From Biscogniauxia marginata (Eukaryota; Ascomycota; Sordariomycetes; Xylariales; Xylariaceae), in the NCBI GenBank assembly GCA_022695795.1, contig MU404131.1, forward strand, positions 62,001-126,000: a DNA stretch of 64,000 nucleotides. The letters are read 5' to 3'. Position 1 is the first letter of the stretch, and each line of letters opens with the position of its first letter. The notes beneath the pieces are model-generated. The model worked only from the letters and a program-made list of their open reading frames with translations, was not told the origin of the DNA and ran no database searches. The translations under genes and the position numbers were made by a program. Shown here one piece after another: positions 34,956-47,100 of the stretch.

Positions 34956-36949
34956 ATGTCGGGGTACGGCTATCCGGGAGGGTACGGGCCGCCGCCGCCA
35001 CAGCAATATCCCGGTAACTACTACCAGCCGTATGTGTGATCGACCATTTCATGTCATGCACCAGTCGCATCCGCGTCCGGCACGCGCTAACTGAGCTCTG
35101 CTCTGCAGTCCTCCTCAAGGGTATAACGGCTATCCTCCACCCCACGGGGGCCCTCCTCCGGCTCCCTACGGATACAACCAACCTCCCCCCCAGCCTTATG
35201 GTTACAACCAGGTAATAACCTGTTGCCTGTCTCCGTCCGAGAATCCCCCACCACGTGTATTGACGTCCGTCCTCAGGGCCCGCCCCCGCAACCGCACGGT
35301 GGCTACCAGCAACCCCCGAGTCACTATGGCAGACCCGGTACGATGACATCTCCACCACGAGCGCCCCGGATAGTATGCGTATGCGAACGAACATTACACT
35401 GACATATGGGGAGTACAGGGATTCCTACGGTGAACTCGAACTCATTCAATCATGGAAACTACAGTGCGCCCCCCCCTCCCCCCTCCGGCCCGCAACACTT
35501 CGGCCACGGTGCCCCCCAGAATTATGCCTTTCAGTACAGTAACTGTACTGGCCGGAGGAAGGCTCTTCTCGTCGGTATAAATTACTTTGGCCAGCGTGGT
35601 CAGCTTCGCGGTTGTATCAATGACGTGCGGAACATGTCGAGCTACCTTTGCGAGCATTTTGGCTACAAGCGAGAAGACATGGTTATTCTTACCGATGATC
35701 AGCAGAACCCCATGAGCCAGCCTACGAAACAGAACATCTTACGGGCCATGCACTGGCTCGTTAAGGACGCGAGACCGAACGACTCGCTGTTCTTCCACTA
35801 CTCTGGTGCGTCAAACATTACAAGCCGACGAGAATTCATTTTAACATTCTTTAGGCCATGGCGGTCAGACAAAGGATCTAGATGGTGACGAGCCCGATGG
35901 TTATGACGAGGTTATATATCCCGTAGATTTCCGCCAGACCGGCCACATCACCGACGACGAGATGCACAGGATCATGGTACGACCCCTGCAGTCCGGAGTT
36001 CGACTGACAGCCATTTTCGACTCGTGCCACTCTGGCACAGCCTTGGATCTGCCCTACATATACTCTACCCAGGGCATCCTCAAGGAGCCCAATCTGGCCA
36101 AGGAAGCCGGCCAGGGTCTACTCGGCGTTATATCTTCGTATAGCCAAGGTGATCTTGGCGGCGTAGCGAACAACATCATGGGCTTCTTCAAGAAGGCCAC
36201 CGGCGGCGAAGATGCTCATAACAGGGCCCTGGCGACTAAGACCTCGGCAGCAGATGTCATAATGCTATCTGGCAGTAAAGACGACCAAACCTCGTCCGTA
36301 TACTCTTTCTTTATGCTTCCTCCTTATTGATATATAATCTCCTTTCTATCTTCTCTACGTCAATTTTGGACAATCAGGCGGGTGTTGCTTCAATGCCTGG
36401 ATTGCTTCTAAGGAATGGTTTTGCTGGGAGATGGTATTTTGTAGTCCGCCTAGGTGCCAGAGGCACATTGGCCAAGTCTCCGGGGGAATACCAGAATGAT
36501 ACATGTACATAATAGAATTTTTCATTTAACGCCCTAGATCAAGGTGCAACAAGCATGGTTGCGACTTTGTGTCTAGGGCGACGGGTTACGTTGCGTCGTA
36601 GTGCGACCTGCGCCCGTTTTCCTCCATCGTCCTCTTCTCTCTGTCTCCCTTTTGCCCCTTTTTTGTCGGGTTCAAATTGCTGATGATTTCGTAGTGCCGA
36701 CGCAACGATCGCCTCACAGGCTACCGGCGCCATGTCGTGGGCATTTATCACCGCGCTTAAGAAGAATCCCCAGCAAAGCTACGTGCAGCTACTCAACGCC
36801 ATTCGCGATGAGCTGGCAACTCGATATTCCCAGAAGCCCCAGCTGTCCTGTAGCCATCCTCTGAGTAGGTCATATACTGTGCCATTAGTTCTTCCAGAGC
36901 CTGCTAATTGCCTAACATGCTAGACACCAATCTTCTGTTCGTGATGTAA
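34956..36949 (+). CDS. casA: Type I metacaspase
   Basis: Calcium-dependent cysteine protease cleaving after Arg/Lys, linked in fungi to stress response, protein quality control and cell death. Exons: 34956-35029, 35109-35211, 35277-35337, 35419-35805, 35855-36293, 36695-36864, 36924-36949, giving 419 residues (normal for the family). The prodomain is rich in Pro, Gln, Gly and Tyr ([13 protein letters not shown]). The catalytic dyad is present: His210 (HYSGHGGQ) and Cys266 (DSCHSGT). [18 protein letters not shown] and the acidic [12 protein letters not shown] loop are in the expected order. The last two junctions restore the canonical SADATIAS and SHPLNTNLLFVM end. The intron at 36294-36694 is unusually long (401 nt) and uses a weak GTCCGT donor; retention would stop translation soon after DDQTS and remove the C-terminal subunit part. 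Confidence 0.94.
36530..36580 (+). repeat. Long imperfect hairpin inside metacaspase intron 5
   Basis: CGCCCTAGA (36530-36538) pairs perfectly with TCTAGGGCG (36572-36580). Inside it, AAG pairs with CTT and GCAAC with GTTGC, leaving a 7-base loop. It lies about 115 bases before the acceptor. Confidence 0.75.
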
Positions 36950-38741
36950 GCGTAGGATAGGCGGGCTGGGATCGCCGAAAACGTGGTAAAAATTAACATG
37001 TATCTATGGTTGAAACCTCTCTTTTAACGAGGCAGAATCGGGCAGGGGGGCTGTTTCCGGAAACTGGTATAGCATTTATTAGGGGGTGGTATTGTGTCTT
37101 TTTTTTATTAATGTTTCTGGGAAGGTGTATACAAATACTGACCGGAGTCACAAAAGAGAAAAAAAGAGAAAAGAAGGGAAGAAATAGTTTGACCGGGTCT
37201 CGGGTAACTCAACATAATCTTTTTGATTTATGATTTCTTCTTTTTTCTACTTCCTCCAACAGGAAGGCAACTTTATAGTCGTTTTAATACCGCGGAGCGG
37301 AGCACACAATTTTCTTCCTCCCTTTCCTACAGTTTATAGCACTTACCTTATGACTTGAAATTTTATGAGAAAGAGGGAGGAGGCTAAGATACTGTTACGA
37401 CTGTTACGTGATAGGCTTACCTAGGTCAAAAAAAAAGAATTTGAGAAAAAAAAAAGGAGTAAAAAGAGCGGGAAGAGTACGTAATGTTATTGGACAGGTT
37501 GGAGTACGTTTCACCTGTGTGTGTTGTTTCCGCCGTTCTATCTCCTCCTTCCCCTTCTCGAGTGTGGTGTTTTCTTGGTGAGGGTCCTCACATTTTGTTC
37601 CTGGTCAATACAGGTATTTATGGTATGTGTAAGAGAGAGAGAAGTCCAACTTGGCTTTCTGGGCTAAAGAATGCTTCGTGAGAGTTGGGGAGCAAACCTA
37701 GGTACCTATATACGAAGAAGAAGAAGAGGAGGAGGAGGAGGAGGAGGAGGAGGAGGAGGGAGGGTGAGTGGGTAATGAAATCCAGTCTGTTAAGCTTCCC
37801 TTTATCCCATTCGCGATTTCTTGTAGTTGAGTACCTAGGTAGACATCGTAAAAAAGTCTGCTATCGTAAGGAAGATGTCGCAATGGCCCTTTTTATTGGT
37901 GAAGCAAGCAGTCTTAGTCTTAGTAAGGGGGGGCGGGGCAATAGAAAAAGGTAATGGACATAGGCGGGAGACAGGATCTGGTTAAAAGGGGCAGGAGTGA
38001 AATGGTACTTAACCCCGGCGACCCAACCTCGTAATTCAAGAAGATGATTCTGGTCCATGGATTTGCAAGCAGCATCGATTTAATTATTTTGTCAGCCTAT
38101 ACACTCTCACATCTTGATCTAGAACATCATACTTATTCCACCCTGCCTGCCTCATTTTTACTTAAAGGTATCATCAAGCAGCATAAGGCAAACCAGACAG
38201 ACAGTCAAAGGGGAAGATATTCTCGAATGGGAAAAATAATTTCAAACGAAAAGGCAAATATGTAAGGTATCCTATGCGGTGTACATATGTAGGTATGTAT
38301 AGTGCAACAATTCATTTCATTCAAAACAAGGGTACTCGAAAACAGAACCGACCGGCCAGGCCATCCATCTGAACCTATGGGCCGTCGATAGGTAAACCAA
38401 CCGTCCATCCATTCCAATGCCTTCCTTTCCTTTACCCTCCTTTACTCCCCTTTACCCCTTTATCATAAGGCACACGCTACGGGTAAACAAAACACTCAAT
38501 GCCTGATTGACCATGATCCCCTTACGCCAACTCTCCTGAAAACAACAAGCAACCAACCATTTTCGGAACACCAAGACTTCTCAACCAGCCTTTCCCCCCT
38601 ATCCATCCATTCAGGTAAATCATACAGATAACCGAATCGAACAAACTTTGCCGGCACCGAAAACCAATGCTGGACTGAAGTGAAGGGTTTTGGGGGTTTT
38701 ATTTTATTTTAAAAGGGGGCCGGGAGGTGCGAAACATAAAT
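36950..38741. other. Convergent intergenic region with purine microsatellite
   Basis: Shared 3' region of the metacaspase and apsB genes. It contains a GAA/GGA purine tract (about 37714-37763), an exact TACCTAGGTA (37832-37841) and poly-A runs. No gene supported. Confidence 0.6.
37714..37763. repeat. GAA/GGA purine microsatellite
   Basis: About 50 bases of pure purine, GAA units passing into GGA units on the plus strand; capable of triplex formation in principle. Confidence 0.9.
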
Positions 38742-41700
38742 TCAACTCTTTCGCCTACTCTCCTCCCACGCATCTGCAAGTTTCCGCCTCGTCTTCTCGT
38801 GTTCGCCCCACCGGCGCGCGGCGATGCGCATCCGTGCCACCGCCCTGACGACGTTGGCAAAGACCCGGAGGTTGTTTGGCCCCTTGCCTCCGGCGCTACC
38901 GCCGCGGTGCGACAGCTGCTTCTGCTGTTGCTGTTGCTTCCTGGTAGACGAGAGTAGGGCGTCCGGCGACTTGATGCCGAGCTCCTTGTGGATGCGGGTG
39001 AGGATCCGGAGGTCCGCCTTGTTGCTGTAGAGAAAGAAAAGTTGTTAGTTTAGATATTTTCACTTGATTCAGAAGTTTTTAAGGGGTATATGTATATATA
39101 GAGGTGGGTAATAGAAGAATGAAGAAAAAAGATGAGCACGTACCAAGCATCGGCGATCTCTAGCTGTAGTTGGAGGAACTGCTTGGCGAACGCGCTGTCC
39201 TCCCGGAGTTTGGCCTCACGCTCCCACCGGGCCTGCATCCACTGCATCTGCATCGCCATGCCACGGATCTCCTTCTCGTGCCGCCGCCCGGCCGCGTCGG
39301 CGGCGCGGATCACCGCCTCATGGTCCTTCTGGTCCACGACGTCCATGACGATATCGCCGTATCGGAGGCTGGCCTTGACTCCGCTCCTGACTATCCCTAG
39401 GGTGGGAGGCGCCGATGGTTGTTCTGAGTTCTTGGCCTGAATCCAGGCCAGGGCTTCCTGTGCGCCCTCTTTTAGCCTCTCGCAGTCGGCCTGCAGTTTC
39501 CGGGCTGATTCCCGGTACGCGGCCCGTTCGTTGCGCGCCCTGTCCAACTTTTGCCGGAGTTCTTTGCATAAGGGGTTCGCGTAATCGAGATTTTGTTTCG
39601 CCAGGTCTAGTTGGTGTCGCAAGTCATCACATAGCATGCGTGCCTTCTTCGATTCCTTGTTGGCTTGGGCTAGCTGCTTCTTGAGTTCGTCCTTAGCTCG
39701 GTTGGCTTGTGCCAACTTCATGTCGGCTTGTTTCGATTCGTGGCGCGTTGCTCGTTCTGCTTTTCGCTTGAGGTGATCGCACTCGCGCTCGGCAGCATGC
39801 AGCTTCTGCATTGTCTCTTCTAATTGCTGTCTGAGATCCTCCGCGACCCGATCTGCATCCTCTAACTGTCCTAGGCGATCGGCTCGCTGAGACTGATCAC
39901 GTTTCGCCAGCTCGAGTTGCCGTCTGAGGTCTTGGCATATCTCGTCGGCCTCTGCAAGCTTCTGACCTGCATCTTCCGATTCCTCGTCTAGAGTTGCCTG
40001 GAGAACTTCGACTTCATCTTCTAGAGCCTCGACCTTCTCGACCTGGGTTTGGTAGTCGAGTTGGCTTTGCCGGAGATCATCACGAACCGTGGAGATCTCG
40101 TTACGCAGAGTCGTTAGCAGATACTGTCGCGACTCGAGGTCGCGCCGGAGGTCATCAATTTGGCGGCTGAGCGCAGCTTCTTCGCTCTTGTGTCGCTCTA
40201 CCTCGCTATTCAGTGCATCCTGTAGTTTCATTTCCTTGGTTGTAAATATTCCTTCCGTGTCGCGCAGTCGGTCAATGGTTCGCTGAAGTCCGGTCGCTCG
40301 CTCTTCGAGCCGGTCTCGTTGCGATTCCAAATCACGCCTCTCGGCCTGCCATTTCTCACTGTCGTTTTTGTAGAGGTTGTCTTTATCACGGACGTCAGCT
40401 TGCAAGCTGGAGACGTCGTCGTTTAGGCGATCGATTTCGGATTTCAGCTGGCTGCGAGTATCTCGTTCAATTTGGAGAGCGTGGGTTTTCTCTTGATCGA
40501 GATTGAGTTCCAAATCGTGCACCTGGTTTCGTAGGCGAGTAATTTCCCGCTGAAGAGAAGCAGACTCATCCCCTGCGGTGTTCTGGCGTACACGAGTGTT
40601 TGACTTCTCATGCTCTAGGCTTGTCTCGAGCTCGTTAACACGTCTCTGCAGACGAGAAACCTCACGTTCCATCGATGCTGACGCTGACTGACCACCGGAT
40701 GCTTCTTGGCGCACTCGTGCAACTTCGGCTTGGAGGTCCGCGATATCGTCATTCAGACGGTCTACTTCCGACTTATGCTTTTGCTCGGCATCGCGTTCGA
40801 CTTGTACGACACGTGCTTTTTCCTGCTCTAGGTCTCTCTCGAGCTCACTGATGCGCCGTTGTAGGCGGGTAACCTCCCGCTCTAGTGATGCCGACGCAGA
40901 TTGGCCTCCTGAAGCCTCCTGTCGAATCCGTTCGATTTCATCCTGGAGGTCAGCAATATCATCATTAAGACGCTCAACTTCTGATTGGTGACTGCGGTTG
41001 GTATTGCGTTGCATCTCCAAGGCGTGTGTTTTTTCTCGCTCCAAACTGCGCTCGAGTTCATCGACCAGTTTTTGTAGGCGCGCAACCTCCCGTTGTAGAG
41101 AAGCCGATTCATCCCCGAGAGCGTCATGGCGGAGCTGTAAGAGATTCTTCTCATCAGTGCGCATGTTGAGATCTTTCTGCGCAATTTCAAGCTTGGATGT
41201 CAGAGCTTGGCGCTCGCTATCCCACGACTCGCGCTGTAGCAAGAGCTGTTGGGCCTTGGCCTTGACTTCGGCTGTGAACTTGTCTTTTTTGGCCGCCTCA
41301 CGCTCGAGAGACTCGCATTGTGTCTGGGCTCGGCTCAACTCGTTTTGCAGTCGTGCGGCCTTCTCTTCTACTTGCCGTGAGAACCCCTTCGTAACCGTGG
41401 ATTTGTTAGACATCTCTTCCTGGAGTTCCTTGAGGTTTGCTTCTGCCCTATTCCTCTCGGCAATTGCTCGTTCTAGCTTGCCCTTTACTTCGTCGAGCTG
41501 TTGTTCGAAACGTTGAACGCCGGACGCCTCACGCTCAAGAGATTCGCATCGTTCTCGAGATTGGATCAGCTCATTTTGTAGCCGCGCAACTTTTTCTTCG
41601 ATCTGCCGAGAGAGGCCCTTTGTCACCAGAGACTTGTTTGACATCTCTTCTTGCAGTTCCTCAAGGTCTCCTTCAGCTCTGTCCTTCTCCTCCACTGCTT

Positions 41701-43060
41701 GTTCCAACTTGTCTCTCATGCTATCGAGCTGTTGTTCGAGACGTCGAACGTTGGATTCTAGATCTTCGATGGTTTCTTTGGCTTCGGCTAGCTGGTCGCT
41801 CGACGTCGCGCTCTCTTCGAGCCTGGCAACCTTCTTTTGAGCAGATTTCCAGTTCTCCTCAGCTTGGTTGAGCTTCTCTTCCAATTCGTTCAATTCCTCA
41901 TCGCGCTCGTTGATCTCTAGGTCCTTCTCGCGCAAGTCGGCTTCCAAGTCACTGATTTTATCTCGCAACTCGTCTAGTTTGCCTGGGTCTTCGCTTGGCC
42001 GCGCCTGATCCTCAAGGTCGGCGATCCTCTCCTGTGCGGCCTTCCATTTATCCGCAGCTTCTTCCAGCTTCGCCTTCAACTCGTCCATTTCCTCTTCACG
42101 CTCATTGATTTCCCGGTCTTTCTCGCGTAGATCCGCTTCTAGGTCGCCTATTTCGTCCCGTAGTTGGTTGACTTGACCCTGGTCTTTGCCTTGGCGCTGT
42201 AGTTGTCGCCGGAGGTCTTCGATCTCGGCATCCTTGTCTTCAAGACTTCGGCGAAGCGCCTCAGTTTCCGCCTTCTGGCTCTCGCTCGCATATTTCTTCT
42301 TGGCTTTCTCTTGGACGTCCAAGATCTCCTTCTCGTAGACCTCCAAGTCCTTCTCTGCCGTTGCTAATTGCTTCTTGTATTTGTGAAGTTCTCTCTGCAT
42401 TGTGACCTTGTCGACCTTCAGATCTGTGTTTTCCTTCAGAGCAGCTTCACTATAGCCGGGGCCGGACTTGCGCAGTGCCTCTTCGAGGAAGTGAATCTTG
42501 AGCTTAAGACCAAAGTTCTCCTTCTCGATCCTATCGATCACGTTCTCTTGTTCTCGAAGCGAAAGTTGGTTCCTGTCTTGCAAGGGACCTTTATTGCTGG
42601 CGCGTTTTGGCAGCGCTAATGGGGTGGATGCCACACTGCTGCTCTCAACTTCGGGAAGGGCTGTGGCGTCGGCATACGAAGCTCGAGAGCGACCGAAGAG
42701 AGAGGATTCGACGGGAACGTTGGTCATGTCCATGTCTTCGTCGATCTTTCCTAGGCCGGGCGTGGTTTGGCCGTTCGCGTTCTCCTTACCTCTCCGACGG
42801 GCACTATTTCGCGTCGCAGATTTGAGCATTGGAGTGAACTCGGCACCACCAATGCCTGCTGGGAGGTTCCGCATGTCTCCCAGAGGCGCGCGATTGCCGC
42901 GTGGGGTTCTGAGACTGGCGCCGCGGCCATTTCGTAATTGGTGGAGGAGGTTGTTGTCTTTGGTGGGCGATTGAAACGAGGGTTCTTGGGTCATGTCGAA
43001 ATCGGGGGGGGCCCGACTAAGGTAGGTGGCATCGCCCAGGTTTGTGCGAGGCGTGTCCAT
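38742..43060 (-). CDS. apsB: ApsB/Mto1-type microtubule organiser
   Basis: Recruits the gamma-tubulin complex to spindle pole bodies and septal organising centres. Minus-strand exons: 39144-43060 and 38742-39024, giving 1399 residues. The N-terminal 160 residues are disordered with TP/SP sites. The centrosomin motif 1 follows at about 167-237 (LREQENVIDRIEKENFGLKL, KIHFLEEALRK), the known gamma-tubulin complex binding element. Residues 240-1250 are nearly continuous coiled coil with three sets of internal duplicates (see findings). The C-terminus carries the Mto2-binding-type region: WMQARWEREAKLREDSAFAK, QFLQLQLEIADAC, NKADLRILTRI, then RVFANVVRAVARMRIAARRW. The last exon only reads correctly when the 119-nt intron (39025-39143) is removed, turning DAWYVL into DACNKAD. 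Confidence 0.9.
40391..42169 (-). repeat. Tandem coiled-coil duplications inside apsB
   Basis: Three repeat sets in the encoded protein. Set A: residues 300-351 and 365-416, offset 65. Set B: 440-513 and 517-590, offset 77 (eleven heptads), sharing LQEEMSNKS and LQNEL. Set C: copies starting at 649, 719, 790 (cut to about 40 residues) and 830, period 70-71, sharing RLNDDIADLQ and RQEASGGQSASAS. Confidence 0.85.
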
Positions 43061-43975
43061 CTTGACGGCCGATGGACGAGGAGGGGAGGGTGGCCGTGAT
43101 GGTGGTGATGGTGCCGTCCAAGAGGTGGTGGTGGTGGCGGCGGTAGTCTGTGCTTACCAGTACGGGCATGCGATCTGGTTGATTCTTTGGCTTGGTAATG
43201 GTCGATTGAATTGATATAGAAAATATGATCGTCTAATCATGACTCTTATCAAGAGTCAAGTGGAGGAAAATAGATACGCGAGTATGTATCGGTGTTGAAT
43301 GATGAATGAGAGACGCGTTTTCCGTTTTGTTTACTTACAACTGTAAATTTACTGGAGCTTGGGCCGGTTTGGGCGGGTGATGCAGGTCTGTAGTGGGGCC
43401 GTTTCTTTTGGGACGGAGCTGGGCCGCCGTCTTGCGCCGTTCTTTTTTTTCTAGGTATACCTACTACCTAGTAACCCCGCCCGCTGAAAATTAGCTGCTC
43501 AGCCACTTCAGCCACTCACCGTCGCTACAAGTACCTTCAGCTAGTGGACCTGATGTAGTGGGAGGTAGGTCGACGGTAGGTACATAGGCTCTGGGAGAAC
43601 TGCTGGGGTACCTACATATGTAGTACATCCATGACTTCAGGCGACATCGGCTGGGGCTTGGGGTTTCCCGCACGGCCGCAACAACATTAAACCTAAGGCT
43701 AGTGATCTCGGGAACGAATTAGCGCCCTCGACGGAGTACCTACAAGTCCCTTCCTGACGTATCAGGCCCGGTTTATTTCTCATTACTTACTGTTCAACCA
43801 TCCTCCGTCGCCTTCGCAACACCTGCCGGCATATAATAATAACCATGCAACTCTCCCCCGAATCTTCTTCTACACTTCTCACGTCGCCTCGCCATTCCGG
43901 TTTGAGCATTTCCCTTCGAAACTAACTAACTGATGTTGCTACTGAAATCATTTCGACCAAGGAGATAATATTCCA
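43061..43975. promoter_or_regulatory. Divergent promoter, apsB / FBXO21-like gene
   Basis: Non-coding interval between divergent starts, with TGG/TGGCGG repeats just upstream of apsB (about 43118-43145) and TACCTACTACCTAG at 43456-43469. No exact TATA element assigned. Confidence 0.5.
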
Positions 43976-46117
43976 ATGACTCTCCTCGATTTCCTCCCGG
44001 ACGAGTTGGTCCATCAAATTCTGCATTACCTCACTCCCGAGGAGACTCTCGGCACTATCGCACTCCTCTCTAGGCGTTTCAATCGTGTCGCGCAAGAGCC
44101 GCTCCTGTGGAAGTACTACTGCCAGACTTATTTCAAATACTGGCAAGCCAATCATCACTTTGGGGAAAAACTCAAGGGCAAGTTGCGTGATGTCAACTGG
44201 AAGCGCCTTTATCTTCTGCGACTCGCGCGCAACAGGCGCATAGCCCAGCTTGTCGACGATATTGTCGCCTCGCGGGTTTCTCGCCTCGACAAGATGGAAC
44301 AGATCTGCTTGTATGGCTACGATGCGAAGGATTATCTTTTATCACAATGCCGAATCGATGACTGTGCTGAAGACGTCTTGGCTCGGAGGTATGCGTGACA
44401 TCCACCGCAGAAAACACCGTGACCATTTGATCGCGTCGCTGACACGGTACCTAGGTACTATGCTTGCACGGTCCTCGATAGCATCCATAGGAGTCTCGCT
44501 ATTGAGGAATGGGCCAAGCATCAACGACATGCCGCTCGTCACATAGACGATGATACCCCCAACAGTGACAGACTGAACTGTGGCATGAAGCTGGAACGCG
44601 CCCTGGGCGCCTTTGACCTGTTCATGCTCCACGACAATGAAGGCGACCTGGACGAGGTGTGTAATAAACACGCATATGTATTCCTCGGAACTGTGCTACT
44701 GATACTGATACTTGGTTGCTGAACAGATATGCGAGTTACTCGACAACATGGCATCGCGCTTTCGCCACTATTACCCAAACTTCGACCACATGACAACCCG
44801 ACGAAAGGCTATGACTTTAGCCAGCTGGCTTCATGCTAATAACATAACTGGCCTGAGTGATCCCACCGAGGAGACGTACCGTTATCTGCGGAACTGCCTG
44901 ATTGGTAGAGCACTGCGAGACGACCGTCACCCCTCGCTGCCAATTATATCCGCTGCTATCTATTCGTGCATCGCATCTCGACTCGGCCTTGAAGCCTATC
45001 CTTCAGCCTTACCTAACCATGTTCATGCTGTAGTGCTATCGCCCCCGGGTGTATCCCTTGACGGGTTGGCCCTCCCCGACGAGAACCCGAAGCACCAAGA
45101 ACGCCTGTTTCTCGACCCTTATGGATCCGATATGGAAGTTCCCCTTGAGTACTTACAGACATTCCTTCATAGGCTCGGCATCCACGCTGGACACGACGAC
45201 CTGCTGTGCCCTACGGCCACGGATGCGATCGTCATGCGCACGGCTCAAAATATACGGGCGTCATTTACAAGTTTTCGTACTAGTGAACGTCCACTATCCC
45301 AGCTAATCCCTATGATCGAGCTTAACCGCGGCGATTGGGCCCGAAACCTCCAGCCGGCCCTTTATAGCATGATTTGGGCTAGCATCATGATGGTGCCTGT
45401 CCTTCCAGACAACGAAGACGTACGATGGGATTGGCAACAAGACGTACGCGATCTGCTCACATATTTCTACGAGTATTTCCCAGAGGACTCCTGGTTGATC
45501 GAGAAATACGTGTGCCCGATGTATGACACGTTCTCGGCGCCGTCAAGACGCCGAAACGACTGGGAGCTGCCTTCCAAAAGGGTTCGTGACCAGATCAAAG
45601 AAATCCGCCGCGTAGACTCCCTGAGGAAAGCGCCTCGCAAACGCAGCCAACTTGCCGAGGGGATCGAAGTAAAGTATCGCGTCGGCCAGGTCTTCAAACA
45701 CAAACGTTACGACTACTATGGACTGATACTCGGCTGGACGGTAGATGGATCTGGGGGCATTTTCAGCTGTGAACAGACTCCTCGTGACTCGTGGCGGGGT
45801 TATAGTGAACCTTATTATCGATGCATGTAAGTAAAAAAAGATGTTTCCCTTTCGTCTTTCTGAGCTCCCGTTTTCTAGGTCTAGAAAATTGTATACGGAG
45901 TTGCTAATGAGTTGTACACAGGGTTGGCACGGACGGGTCAGACCATCATATCATCGCCGAGGGCAGCATCGAGGCGGTCGAGCTCCGCGGTGGCCCCGAG
46001 GTACTGCCGCCCGAGATCAAGGACCTGATCCCCATGGCGGGCAAGTTCTTCAAGCGCTGGGATGGCGAGAACGGCGTCTTTGTCAGTAACTTGAGGGAGA
46101 TTTTCCCCGAGGACTAA
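43976..46117 (+). CDS. F-box protein, FBXO21-like, with YccV domain
   Basis: Probable substrate adaptor of an SCF ubiquitin ligase. Exons: 43976-44388, 44455-44656, 44727-45826, 45922-46117, giving 636 residues. The F-box is at residues 1-45 (LLDFLPDELVHQILHYLTPE). The middle region (MASRFRHYYPNFDHMTTRRK through PIISAAIYSCIASRLGLEAY and NHVHAVVL) matches the transglutaminase-like segment of FBXO21 relatives. The C-terminus is a YccV/hemimethylated-DNA-binding-like domain: KYRVGQVFKHKRYDYYGLIL and YRCMVGTDGSDHHIIAEGSI, joined across the last intron. In FBXO21 proteins this domain is thought to serve protein interaction. The first acceptor AG lies inside a TACCTAGGTA palindrome (44448-44457). 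Confidence 0.9.
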
Positions 46118-47100
46118 AGAAAAATTCTACGTTGGTATATACCCTTCCTGAAATTTGTGTTTATGCGTGAAAGAGGGAGGGGGAGATATTTTTATGTCTC
46201 ACAAACCAAAAACACCTACTATTACTCCCCTCACCCCTTATTTTATCTTTGTGTATTGGTCTGTATCGAAGGAGCATAGTCATCAAGAGAAGGAGAGAAA
46301 AGGAGAGCGAGAGGGCTCCTTTCGTGCTTGGTTGTTTTTATCCTGTGGTTTTCACCTTAGCTAGGTAGGGTACCCTGTATTATTATTCATCACGAAGAAA
46401 CGGCTGGACCTTAGTGTTTGTATGTATGTTGTTACATGGAATTCGAAATCGGTCATGAACTTACAGGGATGATCAGACTTTTATTCTTATTCTTATTCTT
46501 TCTAAAGCAAGATGGGGAATCAGTTGCATACCTACCTATATAGTTCTTTCTACAATTATCTATTTATTTCTTAATCAAATCTAACTTGAGTTGCTGCTTG
46601 AATATTACGTTAAATGGATTTATTGGATGTATAGGCTTAATTAACTCTATAATAATATCAAATACGTACAGGTCAGTAGGTTTTATTGATATATACCTAG
46701 GTATACGTGCGTATATGTATGTACACGATGGCCGTTATTTTTTTTTTTTTTTGACTTTTGTTACAGATTACCTGTAGGTAACGATATAAGAGAAATTGAC
46801 TTCCCAGAAGATTTTAGACTTGATCACCTAGACATTCAGTATATTTGTATTACTATTATAGATGACAGGGCATTGACTATATGAGTGATTTTATTTGCTG
46901 AATCCACACACGGAGCGACTGCGAACATCATGCGACGTAATATGAACCCCCTTTTCGATTGGATTCCATTGGTATCACGGAATGAATAATACGTACCCAA
47001 ACCATCATTGTCTGTTTATGCATTCATCATCCCTAAGGAGAACAAACACCCTCTAAATATCAGCCAAACACCAAATTATAATCCGTTCGTTGACTTTACT
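46118..47100. other. Convergent intergenic region
   Basis: AT-rich 3' region shared by the F-box and Utp22 genes, with TTATTC repeats (about 46482-46500), the last exact TACCTAGGTA of the window (46694-46703) and a poly-T run (about 46738-46752). No gene supported. Confidence 0.6.
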
